A stretch of DNA of 7,226 nt, from the NCBI GenBank assembly GCA_007122045.1, contig SKJM01000028.1:1-7226 (forward strand), written 5' to 3'. Shown one piece after another: positions 1-6,720 of this stretch. Each line of letters starts with the position of its first letter. Position 1 is the first letter of the stretch. Source of the stretch: Planctomycetales bacterium. GTDB taxonomy: Bacteria; Planctomycetota; Planctomycetia; Pirellulales; Thermoguttaceae. A program made the translations under genes and the position numbers. A model generated the notes under the pieces. That model saw nothing but the letters and a program-made list of their open reading frames with translations. It searched no databases and had not been told where the DNA came from.

Positions 1-2058
1 CAGATCGTCCGAGACGCTCAAGTGCCCCCAATCGGGCTTGCCTTCCAGTGCCGGATCCACGGGAATCTGAAACATTGCCACCCGCTCGCCCGACTTCGGG
101 TCGAGACGGTACACGCGCGTCTTGTAACGCACGTAGACGGCGTCGGGCAACGTGACGAACGGGCTGCCCAACTGGTTTGCGCCCTCACTCACACCGAGCA
201 CCATGTGGACGCCTTGGCCGCGCCGGTATGCGGCCTCCAGATCCAAACCGGTGAACGGATGGCCGATACCCGGGAAGTCGCTCACCCACATTTCCCGGCC
301 CGTATAGACGCAGCGGGCACTGATGGTGTCGGTGCCCGGCACCACCACGCGACCGGCGGCCACCTGCGGGACGGGGCCGTGCCCGTGCCGGGGCAGAATG
401 TTCTTGTTGCAGGGCCCACCGAACCAGAGGACTCCCAGGGGCGCCCGGGCGAGGTGGTCGGGTGAGAAGTTCGTTTGCGAGGGACTTGCGTACTGATGCG
501 TCCACTGGCCGGCCCCGGTCAGCGGCCCGCCGCGCCGGGCGAACAGGTGGCCGCCACGGTCTTCCGCGGCCACTTGGTCCACTTCCGCGGCCGCCGCGGC
601 TTGCAACAGAGCCGAGGCGTCGTTCGGCGCGCCCAGCCACGCCACGCCGCCGTAAGGGCGCAGCCGGTTGAGCACTGGTTCGAGCGCGGCCGCATCGGGC
701 CCGATGCCCGCCGCGCCGGCATCTTCGCTCAGCACCATGCTGAACAGGTACGGCTGCACGGCAAAGGTGGCCGGATCGGCCTCGATCACGGCCGCCCGCC
801 GCCCGTACAAGTCGGCGGCGGCCAACTCCTCGCGCAGCGCCCGGACCTTCTGCGGGTTCGCCTCGGCCACCACAATGTGCAGCCCGCTGCGCGCAAGCAA
901 CTCGCGGAACAAGTCGCCGGAGCCCGCGCCGAGCATCAGGGCATAGCCGTCGGACTCGCCCAGTTCCTCGAGCAACCCGGAGGCGACATCCGCCCAGGCG
1001 GTGGTGGTGGGCACCGGCGCCTGCGGAGCATACCTGTGATGCACGGCCTCGACCGCTTCCGGCCCGAAGCAGTAGAGCTTGCCGTCTTCGGTGGTAACCA
1101 GGAGGCGTCCGTGCGCGACGAGTTGGTAGAACACTTCGCCGTCGATGCGATCGGCGAGGGCCGCCACGCGCGCGTCGATCTGCTTATTGCGACGCATTCC
1201 CAAGCCGCCCTTGCCGACGGCGTGGACGGCATAGCCGCCCTCGGGCTTGGCGCGGAAGGCGACCGACTCCACCTCGCCCGTGTGCCGATTGAGGAACGCG
1301 GGCGGGCTCCTTCCGCCGGCCACGACGAGCCGGTCCTCGGAGGCCGCGATATAGCCTTGCGGCGAAAGTCCCCCGTAGCCCGTGGCGCCGCCGTGGGGCA
1401 ATTGGACGTAATCGGAACTGGTCGTGTCGTTCACCCAAACCACGTCGCCGCTTTCGGCGTCGACGGCATAGATGAACACCCCGTGCAGGGGCCAGATGCC
1501 CGCGGCGAAATAGACGGTGCCGTCCTTCACGACCGGCGCGCCGCGCGCCGCCCAGAAGTTGATGATTCGCTCGTTTCCCAGCAGCCGCTTGTCGGTCGGC
1601 CCGGCGCGGACCTTCCAAACGAGTTCGCCGCCCTCGGCGTCGACGCAGTAAAAGTGCCCGTCGTCGGAACCGAAGTACACGCGGCCGTTCCAGGCCGTCG
1701 GCGCGAGCCGCAGGGGCCCGTCGGTATAGAAACGCCACCGTTGCTCGCCGCTGTCGAGGCAGTAGGCCGTCACGCTGTCGGTGACCATCGAAGCGACGAA
1801 CACGCGCCGGCCCAAGACTACGGGCGTGTACGACACGTCGAAATCGAGCTTGCCGCGGTCGTCCTGCTGGAGGGGCCAGGCGCGTCGGGGCGCCGGCAGC
1901 TCCCGCATCCATTGCAGGTGCAGCTCCTCAGCGGGAATCGACGGCGGCGCCCCGCTGCGGGCGGCGTCGTACTGCCAGGTGGGCCAGTCGGCGGCCGGCG
2001 CGGCGGCGCCGGCAAGCCATACGGCAGTCATCGCGGTGAAGACCGAACTGTGTTTCAT
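1..2058 (-). CDS. Exported PQQ-like beta-propeller protein with an internal class I SAM-methyltransferase-like domain (C-terminus beyond the window)
   Basis: The frame is open without a stop from the ATG at 2058 to the left edge, giving 686 residues and no C-terminus. Residues 1-23 look like a Sec signal peptide: K2/H3, a hydrophobic stretch, then APAA before DWP. Residues about 60-345 carry PQQ/BamB-like blade signatures such as YCLDSGEQRWRF (99-110), FYCVDAEGGELVW (136-148) and IYAVDAESGDVVW (196-208). Residues about 355-495 instead look like a class I methyltransferase: GAGSG at 377-381, an acidic residue E399 ending the next strand, EAD at 426-428, and LRPYGG at 466-471. Blade-like sequence then resumes, starting with GAGQWTHQYASP (515-526) and including CVYTGREMW (583-591). 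PQQ-like propellers usually act in the periplasm or at the outer membrane, as scaffolds or dehydrogenases. No PQQ or metal ligands could be assigned, so the role is unknown. Upstream, AAGG lies about 8 nt before the ATG as a modest ribosome-binding site. The family call is firm; the function is not. Confidence 0.88.
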   Translation of the reverse strand, partial: MKHSSVFTAMTAVWLAGAAAPAADWPTWQYDAARSGAPPSIPAEELHLQWMRELPAPRRAWPLQQDDRGKLDFDVSYTPVVLGRRVFVASMVTDSVTAYCLDSGEQRWRFYTDGPLRLAPTAWNGRVYFGSDDGHFYCVDAEGGELVWKVRAGPTDKRLLGNERIINFWAARGAPVVKDGTVYFAAGIWPLHGVFIYAVDAESGDVVWVNDTTSSDYVQLPHGGATGYGGLSPQGYIAASEDRLVVAGGRSPPAFLNRHTGEVESVAFRAKPEGGYAVHAVGKGGLGMRRNKQIDARVAALADRIDGEVFYQLVAHGRLLVTTEDGKLYCFGPEAVEAVHHRYAPQAPVPTTTAWADVASGLLEELGESDGYALMLGAGSGDLFRELLARSGLHIVVAEANPQKVRALREELAAADLYGRRAAVIEADPATFAVQPYLFSMVLSEDAGAAGIGPDAAALEPVLNRLRPYGGVAWLGAPNDASALLQAAAAAEVDQVAAEDRGGHLFARRGGPLTGAGQWTHQYASPSQTNFSPDHLARAPLGVLWFGGPCNKNILPRHGHGPVPQVAAGRVVVPGTDTISARCVYTGREMWVSDFPGIGHPFTGLDLEAAYRRGQGVHMVLGVSEGANQLGSPFVTLPDAVYVRYKTRVYRLDPKSGERVAMFQIPVDPALEGKPDWGHLSVSDDL

Positions 2059-2115
2059 CTTTCGGGCCTTTCCAAACAGGGTGGCATGTTCAGGGTTCAA
2101 GTGTCCGGCGCGACC

Positions 2116-2295
2116 TCACGCCGAATCGCGCACAATCAGTTCCGGCCGGATGCGCACCACGCGCTCCTGGTCCGCCAGTGGAAGCCCCTGGACCCTCTTC
2201 TCGAGCATCGCGACCATCGTTTTCGCGGCCAACTGGTGCTCGAGGTCGATGGTGGTCAGGGCCGGGTCGGTCCAGTCGGCCAGGTAGTGATTTAC
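2116..2295 (-). pseudogene. C-terminal remnant of a LacI/GalR-family transcriptional regulator
   Basis: About 59 codons ending in TGA at 2116-2118 read like the extreme C-terminus of a LacI/GalR sensor domain. DWTDPALTTIDLE matches the usual D-x-x-x-PxLTTID segment. A helix (LAAKTMVAMLEKRVQG) follows, and the end RIRPELIVRDSA matches the typical family ending. Intact family members have about 330-350 residues with an N-terminal helix-turn-helix. Here no LacI-like sequence lies upstream: the same frame continues only as an out-of-frame shadow of the kinase gene. The similarity begins right at the kinase stop codon (2292-2294), so the rest of the gene seems to have been deleted. No ATG lies at the head of the fragment; a GTG shortly upstream exists but would yield only a tail without DNA-binding or complete ligand-binding domains. 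I infer a pseudogene. Confidence 0.75.
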
Positions 2296-3803
2296 AGGGT
2301 GCCCCACAGGGGGCCGAGGGCCGATAGCGCGCTGCGGTAGCGCGCGTACTTGGCGTCGTAGAGGTCGGCGTACCCGGGTCGCGGCGGGCAAAGATGGGCC
2401 ATTCGCACCATCGCCCCCACCGCCTCGGCGTAATCGCTGAAACAGCCGGCGGCCACGCCGGCCAAAATGGCCGCCCCCAAGGCGCCCAGTTCCGTGCCCG
2501 CCGGAATCTCCACCGGCACCTGGAACACGTCGGCGAACACCTGGCACCATTGGGGGCTGCGGGCGGCGCCGCCGGCCAGGCGGATGGTTTCGGGCTTGTC
2601 GCGGAATTGCAGGAGCCGGTCGACGTGCCGGCGGTGGCCCAGCACCACGCCCTCGTAAATCGCCCGCAGCACGTGGCCCCGCTCGTGCCAGCCGGCCAGG
2701 CCCAGCAGGCACGACTTCGCGGCCGGGTCGGCGTTCGAGCCGTACAGGAAGGGCAGGAACACGATGTTCGTATCTTCCGGCTTCACGGCCTCGACCTCCC
2801 GGTTGCACACGTCGAAGATCGACCGCCCCTCGGCCTCCAGCGCCGCCGCCTCGGGCCCGAGCAGATGGCCGACGAACCACTCCAGGTTGCTCGCCGACGT
2901 CGCGCTGGCTTCGAGGATCAGGAAGTAGTCGGCAATGCAGTAGCGGCTGGTCATGAAGACGTTCGGGTCGACCACGGGCGTGCGCGATACGTATTGATTG
3001 ACGCTCCACGTGCCGGCGATGATCTGGAGTTGCCGCTCGTCGACCATTCCGGCGGCCAGCCCGCAGGCGTTGGCGTCGAACAAGCCGCCGGCCACGGGCG
3101 TGCCGGCCCGGAGCCCCGTCTCGGCGGCGGCCTGCTCGGTCACCCGGCCGCAGAGGTCGTCGGGGCGCCGCAGGGGCGGCAGCAACGGGGCGAGGTCGGC
3201 AATGCCGAACGCCGCCAGGAGTTCGGAGTCGTACTGCCCCGCGGCCACGTTCAACAGGCTGGTCGCCGAGGCGTCGGTCAGCTCGAAGTAGAACTCGCCG
3301 GTCAGTTTCGCGCGGATGAAGTCCTTGCACATCAGCGCCCAACTTGCCTGCCGGAGGACCTCCGGCTCGTGGTCGGCCAGCCATGCGAGCAGGGCGTTGG
3401 GTTGGCCGGGCCAGAGCGATTGCATGGTCTTCGCGCGCACGGCGTCGGCCACGCCCTCGGCGTTCCAGCGGGTCACGTAGTCGGCGGCGCGGGTATCGGT
3501 CGACACAATGCCCGGCCGCACCGGCTGCCCCCGCTCATCGACCAGGTACAGCCCGTTGCCGTGGCCGGCGGTGGCCGCGCAGGCGATGCGGCCGGGGTCG
3601 ATGCCGGCACGGTCGATCACCTCGCGCACGGCCTCAGCCGTGGCCTGCCAGAGGGCGTTGGCATCGCGTTCGGTTTGGCCGGCCGCCGGCGAGTTCATCG
3701 GCGTCTTACGGCCTGCGACGGCCAATTCCCGGCCCTCCAGGTCGAACAGCCCGGCCTTCGCCACGGTGCCGCCGTTGTCGATTCCAAGCAGATAATCGGG
3801 CAT
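2292..3803 (-). CDS. FGGY-family carbohydrate kinase, LyxK (L-xylulose kinase)-like
   Basis: This complete 503-residue gene fits the FGGY kinase length (E. coli LyxK is about 498). The enzyme would phosphorylate a sugar or polyol with ATP in the cytoplasm. The N-terminal phosphate-binding loop is GIDNGGTVAKAGLFD (7-21). The likely catalytic Asp is D243 in GGLFDANACGLAAG (239-252). GTWSVNQ (264-270) and LAGGAARSPQW (409-419) fit the ATP-binding half. Several segments resemble E. coli LyxK from memory: ASATSASNLEWF (299-310), FLPFLYGSNA (349-358) and AIYEGVV (381-387). The substrate is therefore probably a ketopentose such as L-xylulose, or a related polyol, but specificity shifts easily in this family, so I give no symbol. 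The start is supported by AGGGAG six bases before the ATG. No isomerase, epimerase or sugar transporter is visible nearby. The gene ends directly against a broken LacI regulator, suggesting a former sugar-responsive locus. Confidence 0.92.
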   Translation of the reverse strand: MPDYLLGIDNGGTVAKAGLFDLEGRELAVAGRKTPMNSPAAGQTERDANALWQATAEAVREVIDRAGIDPGRIACAATAGHGNGLYLVDERGQPVRPGIVSTDTRAADYVTRWNAEGVADAVRAKTMQSLWPGQPNALLAWLADHEPEVLRQASWALMCKDFIRAKLTGEFYFELTDASATSLLNVAAGQYDSELLAAFGIADLAPLLPPLRRPDDLCGRVTEQAAAETGLRAGTPVAGGLFDANACGLAAGMVDERQLQIIAGTWSVNQYVSRTPVVDPNVFMTSRYCIADYFLILEASATSASNLEWFVGHLLGPEAAALEAEGRSIFDVCNREVEAVKPEDTNIVFLPFLYGSNADPAAKSCLLGLAGWHERGHVLRAIYEGVVLGHRRHVDRLLQFRDKPETIRLAGGAARSPQWCQVFADVFQVPVEIPAGTELGALGAAILAGVAAGCFSDYAEAVGAMVRMAHLCPPRPGYADLYDAKYARYRSALSALGPLWGTL

Positions 3804-3809
3804 CGTTTT

Positions 3810-3815
3810 CTCCCT
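3810..3815 (-). promoter_or_regulatory. Ribosome-binding site of the FGGY kinase
   Basis: On the minus strand AGGGAG lies six bases before the ATG at 3803. This is a good Shine-Dalgarno match and fixes the kinase start. No convincing promoter boxes are visible in the rest of the 173-base gap upstream. Confidence 0.75.
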
Positions 3816-3877
3816 GATGCAATCGCTTGCTTCCCCGGGCTCCTGCGCGCCCCATGACGGGCGTTCGCGTCTTCTGC

Positions 3878-3930
3878 CACGGCTCCTCGGCTTCCGGGCG
3901 CCTCTTGCGCCGGAAGCGGCGGAGCCCGTG
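3878..3930 (-). terminator. Long GC-rich intergenic hairpin, possible terminator of the redox lipoprotein gene
   Basis: An imperfect inverted repeat lies 47 bases past the lipoprotein stop codon, between two genes of the same orientation. The inner stem pairs 3891-3901 (cttccgggcgc, one bulged G) with 3907-3916 (gcgccggaag) around a 5-nt loop. After a partly mismatched section, the outer stem pairs 3881-3886 (ggctcc) with 3921-3926 (ggagcc) and extends by CAC/GTG past one bulge. There is no T-run on the minus-strand downstream side, so this is not a textbook intrinsic terminator. It could also be an mRNA-stabilising 3' structure. Confidence 0.45.
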
Positions 3931-3976
3931 CCGACTACATTGTGGCGGCTTGCACCCGGAAACGGAAGGGCCTCCG

Positions 3977-6412
3977 CTACTCGACGGCCCAGGCCGTCAC
4001 GCCCTCTTCGCTGGCAACAACGAGTGCGGGCCGGCCGCCGATCGGGGCGGTGGCCAGCCCTTGAATCGCCGCGCCGTAGTGGAACCGATCCAAAACCTCA
4101 CCCTCGGCGCTGAGAATATGGATGGACCCGTCCGGACCGGGCAGCAGCCACCGCCCCGGACCGTCCAAAGCGAGGCGGCCGGGCACAATGGGCTCGACGG
4201 GCTGCCGGCTCACGCCATCGGGCAGCCGGTAGGTCCAAACCTGGATCGCATTGCGGCCGGCCAGGGCCAGCCCGATCGCCTCGTTCTCCCCCAGGCTTTC
4301 GGCGGCCAGCGCGCCATACTCCGCGCGCCCGTCGCCGGTGAGGTCGGCCCCGACAATCCAGCCGATCTGCCGCCCGGCGACGGCCACCGGCGGCAGGAGG
4401 TCGCCGTCGGCGTCGAGTGCGGCCAGGGCGCCGGTCACGTTGGCGCAAAGCAGCCGCCGGGTTCCATCGGGGCCACGTTCGGTGAACGTCATGCTCTGCA
4501 CGTTCGGCACCTTCCGATTGCCCCACACGCGCTGGCCGTCGAGCGACACCTCGTGCACGCCCACCTGACCCCAGTAACCCACGTACGCCCGCAAGGTGCC
4601 GTCCCCCGAAAGGTCGCCAAGCTGCACGTCGGCGATGCCGCTGTGCCGGTTTTTGAGGGCGTCGGGCGGGAAGCTCCAGAGGGGTTGAAACCGGCCGTCG
4701 AACAGGTGGAACCGCTGCTGCCCGCTCAACAGCGCCACCGCGGCGAAATACCGGTTGCCTTCGGCGTCGGTCGCCGTGCGCAGGGCGTTGAACCGCTCGA
4801 CCGGTTCCAGCGTGGGTTCGTGGAGGGCCACCAGCTCGCCGTCGGGTGAAAGTTCCGCAATTCGCCTCCACGCGTCGACCACGGCGAGCCTCCATCCGCC
4901 GTCGGGCCGCCGGAAGGACAGCACGTTGCCCGGATTCTCCAAGTCGGTGTTCGTCCAGAGCGGTTCGAGGCGGAAGCTCCGCGGCTGGCTGCGCGGGGCG
5001 ATTTCCACCTCGGGAACCGGCTCCCCCCGCGGCAGGGCTTCGCCCCCTGCCTCGGCCTGGTCCAGCGACGCTTCAAACTGCTGAAGCTGCTGCTCGTATT
5101 GCTGCCGCTGGGCCTGATACGTGTCGCCGCCGGCCAGCAAGGTGTCGATGGTCTTCGGCAGTTCGGCGGCTAGCTTGGGGCTCGCGCCCACCTCGTAATG
5201 CTGGACGACGCCGTTGCCGTCGAGGACGAACAGCGTGGGAACGCCGGGAATGTGAAATGTCGTGGCTGCATAATGCTCGAGGTCGCGGAGGATGGCAAGC
5301 TGCACGCCCAACCCGGAGAACACTTCGGAAAGCTCGGAATCCGCCGTCTGAGGCGGATCGATGTTCACCGCATAAAACACCACGTTTGGGTTGCCGGCGT
5401 ACTTTCGGCGAACCGCGTCGAGCGCCGGGAGCATTTCCCGGCACGGCTGGCATTGCGTCGCCCAGAAGTCGAGCACGGCCACCTTGCCCGCAAACGATTC
5501 CCGGCTGACGGCATCCCCCCCGGCGTCGAAGAACTGGAAGTCGGGCGCCTGCTTGCCGAGCAGGTCGGCCGGATGGGGCGGCTGAAAGAACCGGACGACC
5601 TCGGCGCCGGCGGGGATTTCGAACTGAAACGCCTGGGGCGGGATTTTCGGGTTCAGCACGGCGCCGGTGAACTCGGCCACCAGGGAGGCGGCCTGCACCT
5701 GGCCCGCCGCCGAATCGACCAGGCCCTCGGTCGGTAAAACGATCCGCCGGAGGATGAGCGATTCCCGGTCGATCCACAGGGTGGCCGCCTGGCCGTCGCG
5801 GCGAAGGCGCACTCGGTAGCAGGAGCGGCCTTCGATCTCGCCCGGCTCGGCCAACTCCGGCTCCTCCACCCCCTCGAGCAGGTGCTCCAGCGGATCATCG
5901 GCCAGCAGGAGCACCAGCCGGGCCAGGTGACTGGCAAATCCCTGCCCCAGCGCCGGGGCCAGCACCGGGCTGCGGTCGAGCGACTGGAGGGTAAGCCGCT
6001 GCGGCGCATCGCGAACGACCACTTGGCCGGGCAGGTGGTCCAACGCGGCGTGAAGCTTCTCGCCGTCGAAAATGACCCTGGCCTGGTGCACCTCGAGCCG
6101 TAGCTTGTCCGGCCGCACCAGGGCGATGGAAAACGCATCGGTCTCGTCGACCGACTGATCTTTCTGCTCGACATAGAAGCGGATCGTTCCCTGGTCGGCG
6201 TAGCTGCCGGCCTTCTGGTACTCGGCCGCCATGGCTTCGAGGACGCCGCGAGCCGTTGCAAGCGTACGGGGCTCCTCGCCGTCGGTCGCCTCCCGCGCCG
6301 CATCGCTCGGCGCGTCGACCTCCGGCCCCGAGCAACCACCCAAAAGAACCAAGGCCGCAAGGACGGCAGGCCAAACGGTTCGGGTTCGGGAGCGTGGTGG
6401 AATGATCATCAT
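3977..6412 (-). CDS. Multidomain lipoprotein: LolA/DUF2092-like domain, TlpA/ResA-type thioredoxin domain, C-terminal FG-GAP/VCBS-like repeats
   Basis: The product has 811 residues from the ATG at 6412. An in-frame ATG at 6439 would add nine residues, but AAGGAGG lies 7 bases before 6412 and the shorter start gives a better signal peptide. Arginines precede a hydrophobic core and a lipobox LGGC with C27, so the protein is probably a lipoprotein. Residues about 50-270 resemble the LolA/DUF2092 fold: a domain of many strands opening with an YQKAGSYADQGTIRFYVE segment. Residues about 285-425 are a TlpA/ResA thioredoxin domain with WATQCQPC (active cysteines C321 and C324) and cis-proline motif GVPTLF (P392). 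A Gln/Glu-rich probable coiled coil spans about 432-458. Residues about 480-811 look like a beta-propeller with two calcium-loop-like motifs, DLSGDG (D600, D604) and DLTGDG (D690, D694). I infer a disulfide-reducing or -sensing role outside the cytoplasm; the partner is unknown. Confidence 0.9.
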   Translation of the reverse strand: MMIIPPRSRTRTVWPAVLAALVLLGGCSGPEVDAPSDAAREATDGEEPRTLATARGVLEAMAAEYQKAGSYADQGTIRFYVEQKDQSVDETDAFSIALVRPDKLRLEVHQARVIFDGEKLHAALDHLPGQVVVRDAPQRLTLQSLDRSPVLAPALGQGFASHLARLVLLLADDPLEHLLEGVEEPELAEPGEIEGRSCYRVRLRRDGQAATLWIDRESLILRRIVLPTEGLVDSAAGQVQAASLVAEFTGAVLNPKIPPQAFQFEIPAGAEVVRFFQPPHPADLLGKQAPDFQFFDAGGDAVSRESFAGKVAVLDFWATQCQPCREMLPALDAVRRKYAGNPNVVFYAVNIDPPQTADSELSEVFSGLGVQLAILRDLEHYAATTFHIPGVPTLFVLDGNGVVQHYEVGASPKLAAELPKTIDTLLAGGDTYQAQRQQYEQQLQQFEASLDQAEAGGEALPRGEPVPEVEIAPRSQPRSFRLEPLWTNTDLENPGNVLSFRRPDGGWRLAVVDAWRRIAELSPDGELVALHEPTLEPVERFNALRTATDAEGNRYFAAVALLSGQQRFHLFDGRFQPLWSFPPDALKNRHSGIADVQLGDLSGDGTLRAYVGYWGQVGVHEVSLDGQRVWGNRKVPNVQSMTFTERGPDGTRRLLCANVTGALAALDADGDLLPPVAVAGRQIGWIVGADLTGDGRAEYGALAAESLGENEAIGLALAGRNAIQVWTYRLPDGVSRQPVEPIVPGRLALDGPGRWLLPGPDGSIHILSAEGEVLDRFHYGAAIQGLATAPIGGRPALVVASEEGVTAWAVE

Positions 6413-6419
6413 GTCTTCT

Positions 6420-6426
6420 CCTCCTT
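6420..6426 (-). promoter_or_regulatory. Strong Shine-Dalgarno site deciding the lipoprotein start
   Basis: The minus strand reads AAGGAGG here, 7 bases before the ATG at 6412. The upstream in-frame ATG at 6439 precedes this site and has no comparable one, so translation most likely starts at 6412. Confidence 0.8.
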
Positions 6427-6509
6427 GCAGGATGGACATTACTTGCCCGTCTTTGGGGCGACGGACAACAATGTCTATCCTACGGCGCGTTCACGTCCAC
6501 TACAGGCAT

Positions 6510-6537
6510 ATTATTCGCAAACTGCCACTCGCGTAAA
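6510..6537 (-). promoter_or_regulatory. Candidate sigma70-like promoter for the redox lipoprotein gene
   Basis: On the minus strand TTTACG (6532-6537) and AATAAT (6510-6515) are separated by 16 bases, matching the -35 and -10 consensus at 4/6 and 5/6 positions. Transcription would start near 6503, giving a leader of about 90 nt before the ATG at 6412. The site lies in the AT-richer part of the divergent gap. Confidence 0.5.
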
Positions 6538-6547
6538 GCTCGGCTTC

Positions 6548-6575
6548 TTGACCCGCGACCTGACTGCGCGATAAT
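6548..6575 (+). promoter_or_regulatory. Candidate sigma70-like promoter for the LarA-like gene
   Basis: TTGACC (6548-6553) and GATAAT (6570-6575) are separated by 16 bases, each matching the consensus at 5/6 positions. Transcription would begin near 6582, leaving a leader of about 140 nt. Its -35 box lies 10 bases from the -35 box of the leftward candidate promoter, so the two would be back to back. A short dyad, aagc-tcg-gctt (6536-6546), lies between the boxes and could be an operator or chance. Confidence 0.6.
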
Positions 6576-6590
6576 GAGAACTGGGTTTCC

Positions 6591-6645
6591 CGTAGCAGCG
6601 TTTCTCCGAAACGCGGAACGCGAGTCTCGGAGAGACTCGACTACG
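6591..6645 (+). repeat. 55-nt palindromic element: two perfect hairpins closed by an outer stem, in the leader of the LarA-like gene
   Basis: An outer pair cgtag (6591-6595)/ctacg (6641-6645) encloses two perfect hairpins. The first is gcgtttc-tcc-gaaacgc (6598-6614) and the second cgagtctc-gga-gagactcg (6621-6639). Together this is 20 base pairs in 55 nt, a compact three-way junction. The loops tcc and gga are complementary, and tctccga (6603-6609) can instead pair with tcggaga (6627-6633), which would disrupt both hairpins. The element begins about nine bases after the predicted transcription start. It could be a structured leader RNA, or one copy of an intergenic palindromic repeat of the REP/BIME kind. 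Only one copy is present here. Confidence 0.6.
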
Positions 6646-6720
6646 CGGGTGATCGGGATACCTCGTTCCTGCAGATCACGCAAATCCCTCAGACGCCAGA
6701 GACCCCCTGGTTTACCACGT

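Noticed and set aside
2059..2115. Possible promoter in the 57-base gap before the propeller gene
   Set aside because: I see no convincing -35/-10 pair, only a modest AAGG ribosome-binding site.
475..2340. A 621-codon open frame on the plus strand opposite the propeller gene
   Set aside because: It runs in codon register with the minus-strand gene and has no family-like segments. High-GC codon use on the true strand leaves the antisense frame open.
2394..3857. A 487-codon plus-strand open frame opposite the FGGY kinase
   Set aside because: It is antisense to a gene with clear kinase motifs and reads as low-complexity Arg/Gly/Ala/His-rich sequence without recognisable domains.
3827..4849. A 340-codon plus-strand open frame over the lipoprotein C-terminus
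   Set aside because: It is antisense to well-supported coding sequence and has no recognisable domain.
6551..6650. An extra 7-bp stem acccgcg (6551-6557)/cgcgggt (6644-6650) around the hairpin element
   Set aside because: A 7-bp match across about 100 bases of GC-rich DNA is easily chance, and its left arm overlaps the promoter region outside the predicted transcript.
6574..6720. A longer start for the LarA-like gene at the in-frame ATG at 6574
   Set aside because: The ATG overlaps the -10 box, so it would lie before the predicted transcript start. The added 49 residues are arginine-rich, unlike LarA, and family similarity begins right after 6721.
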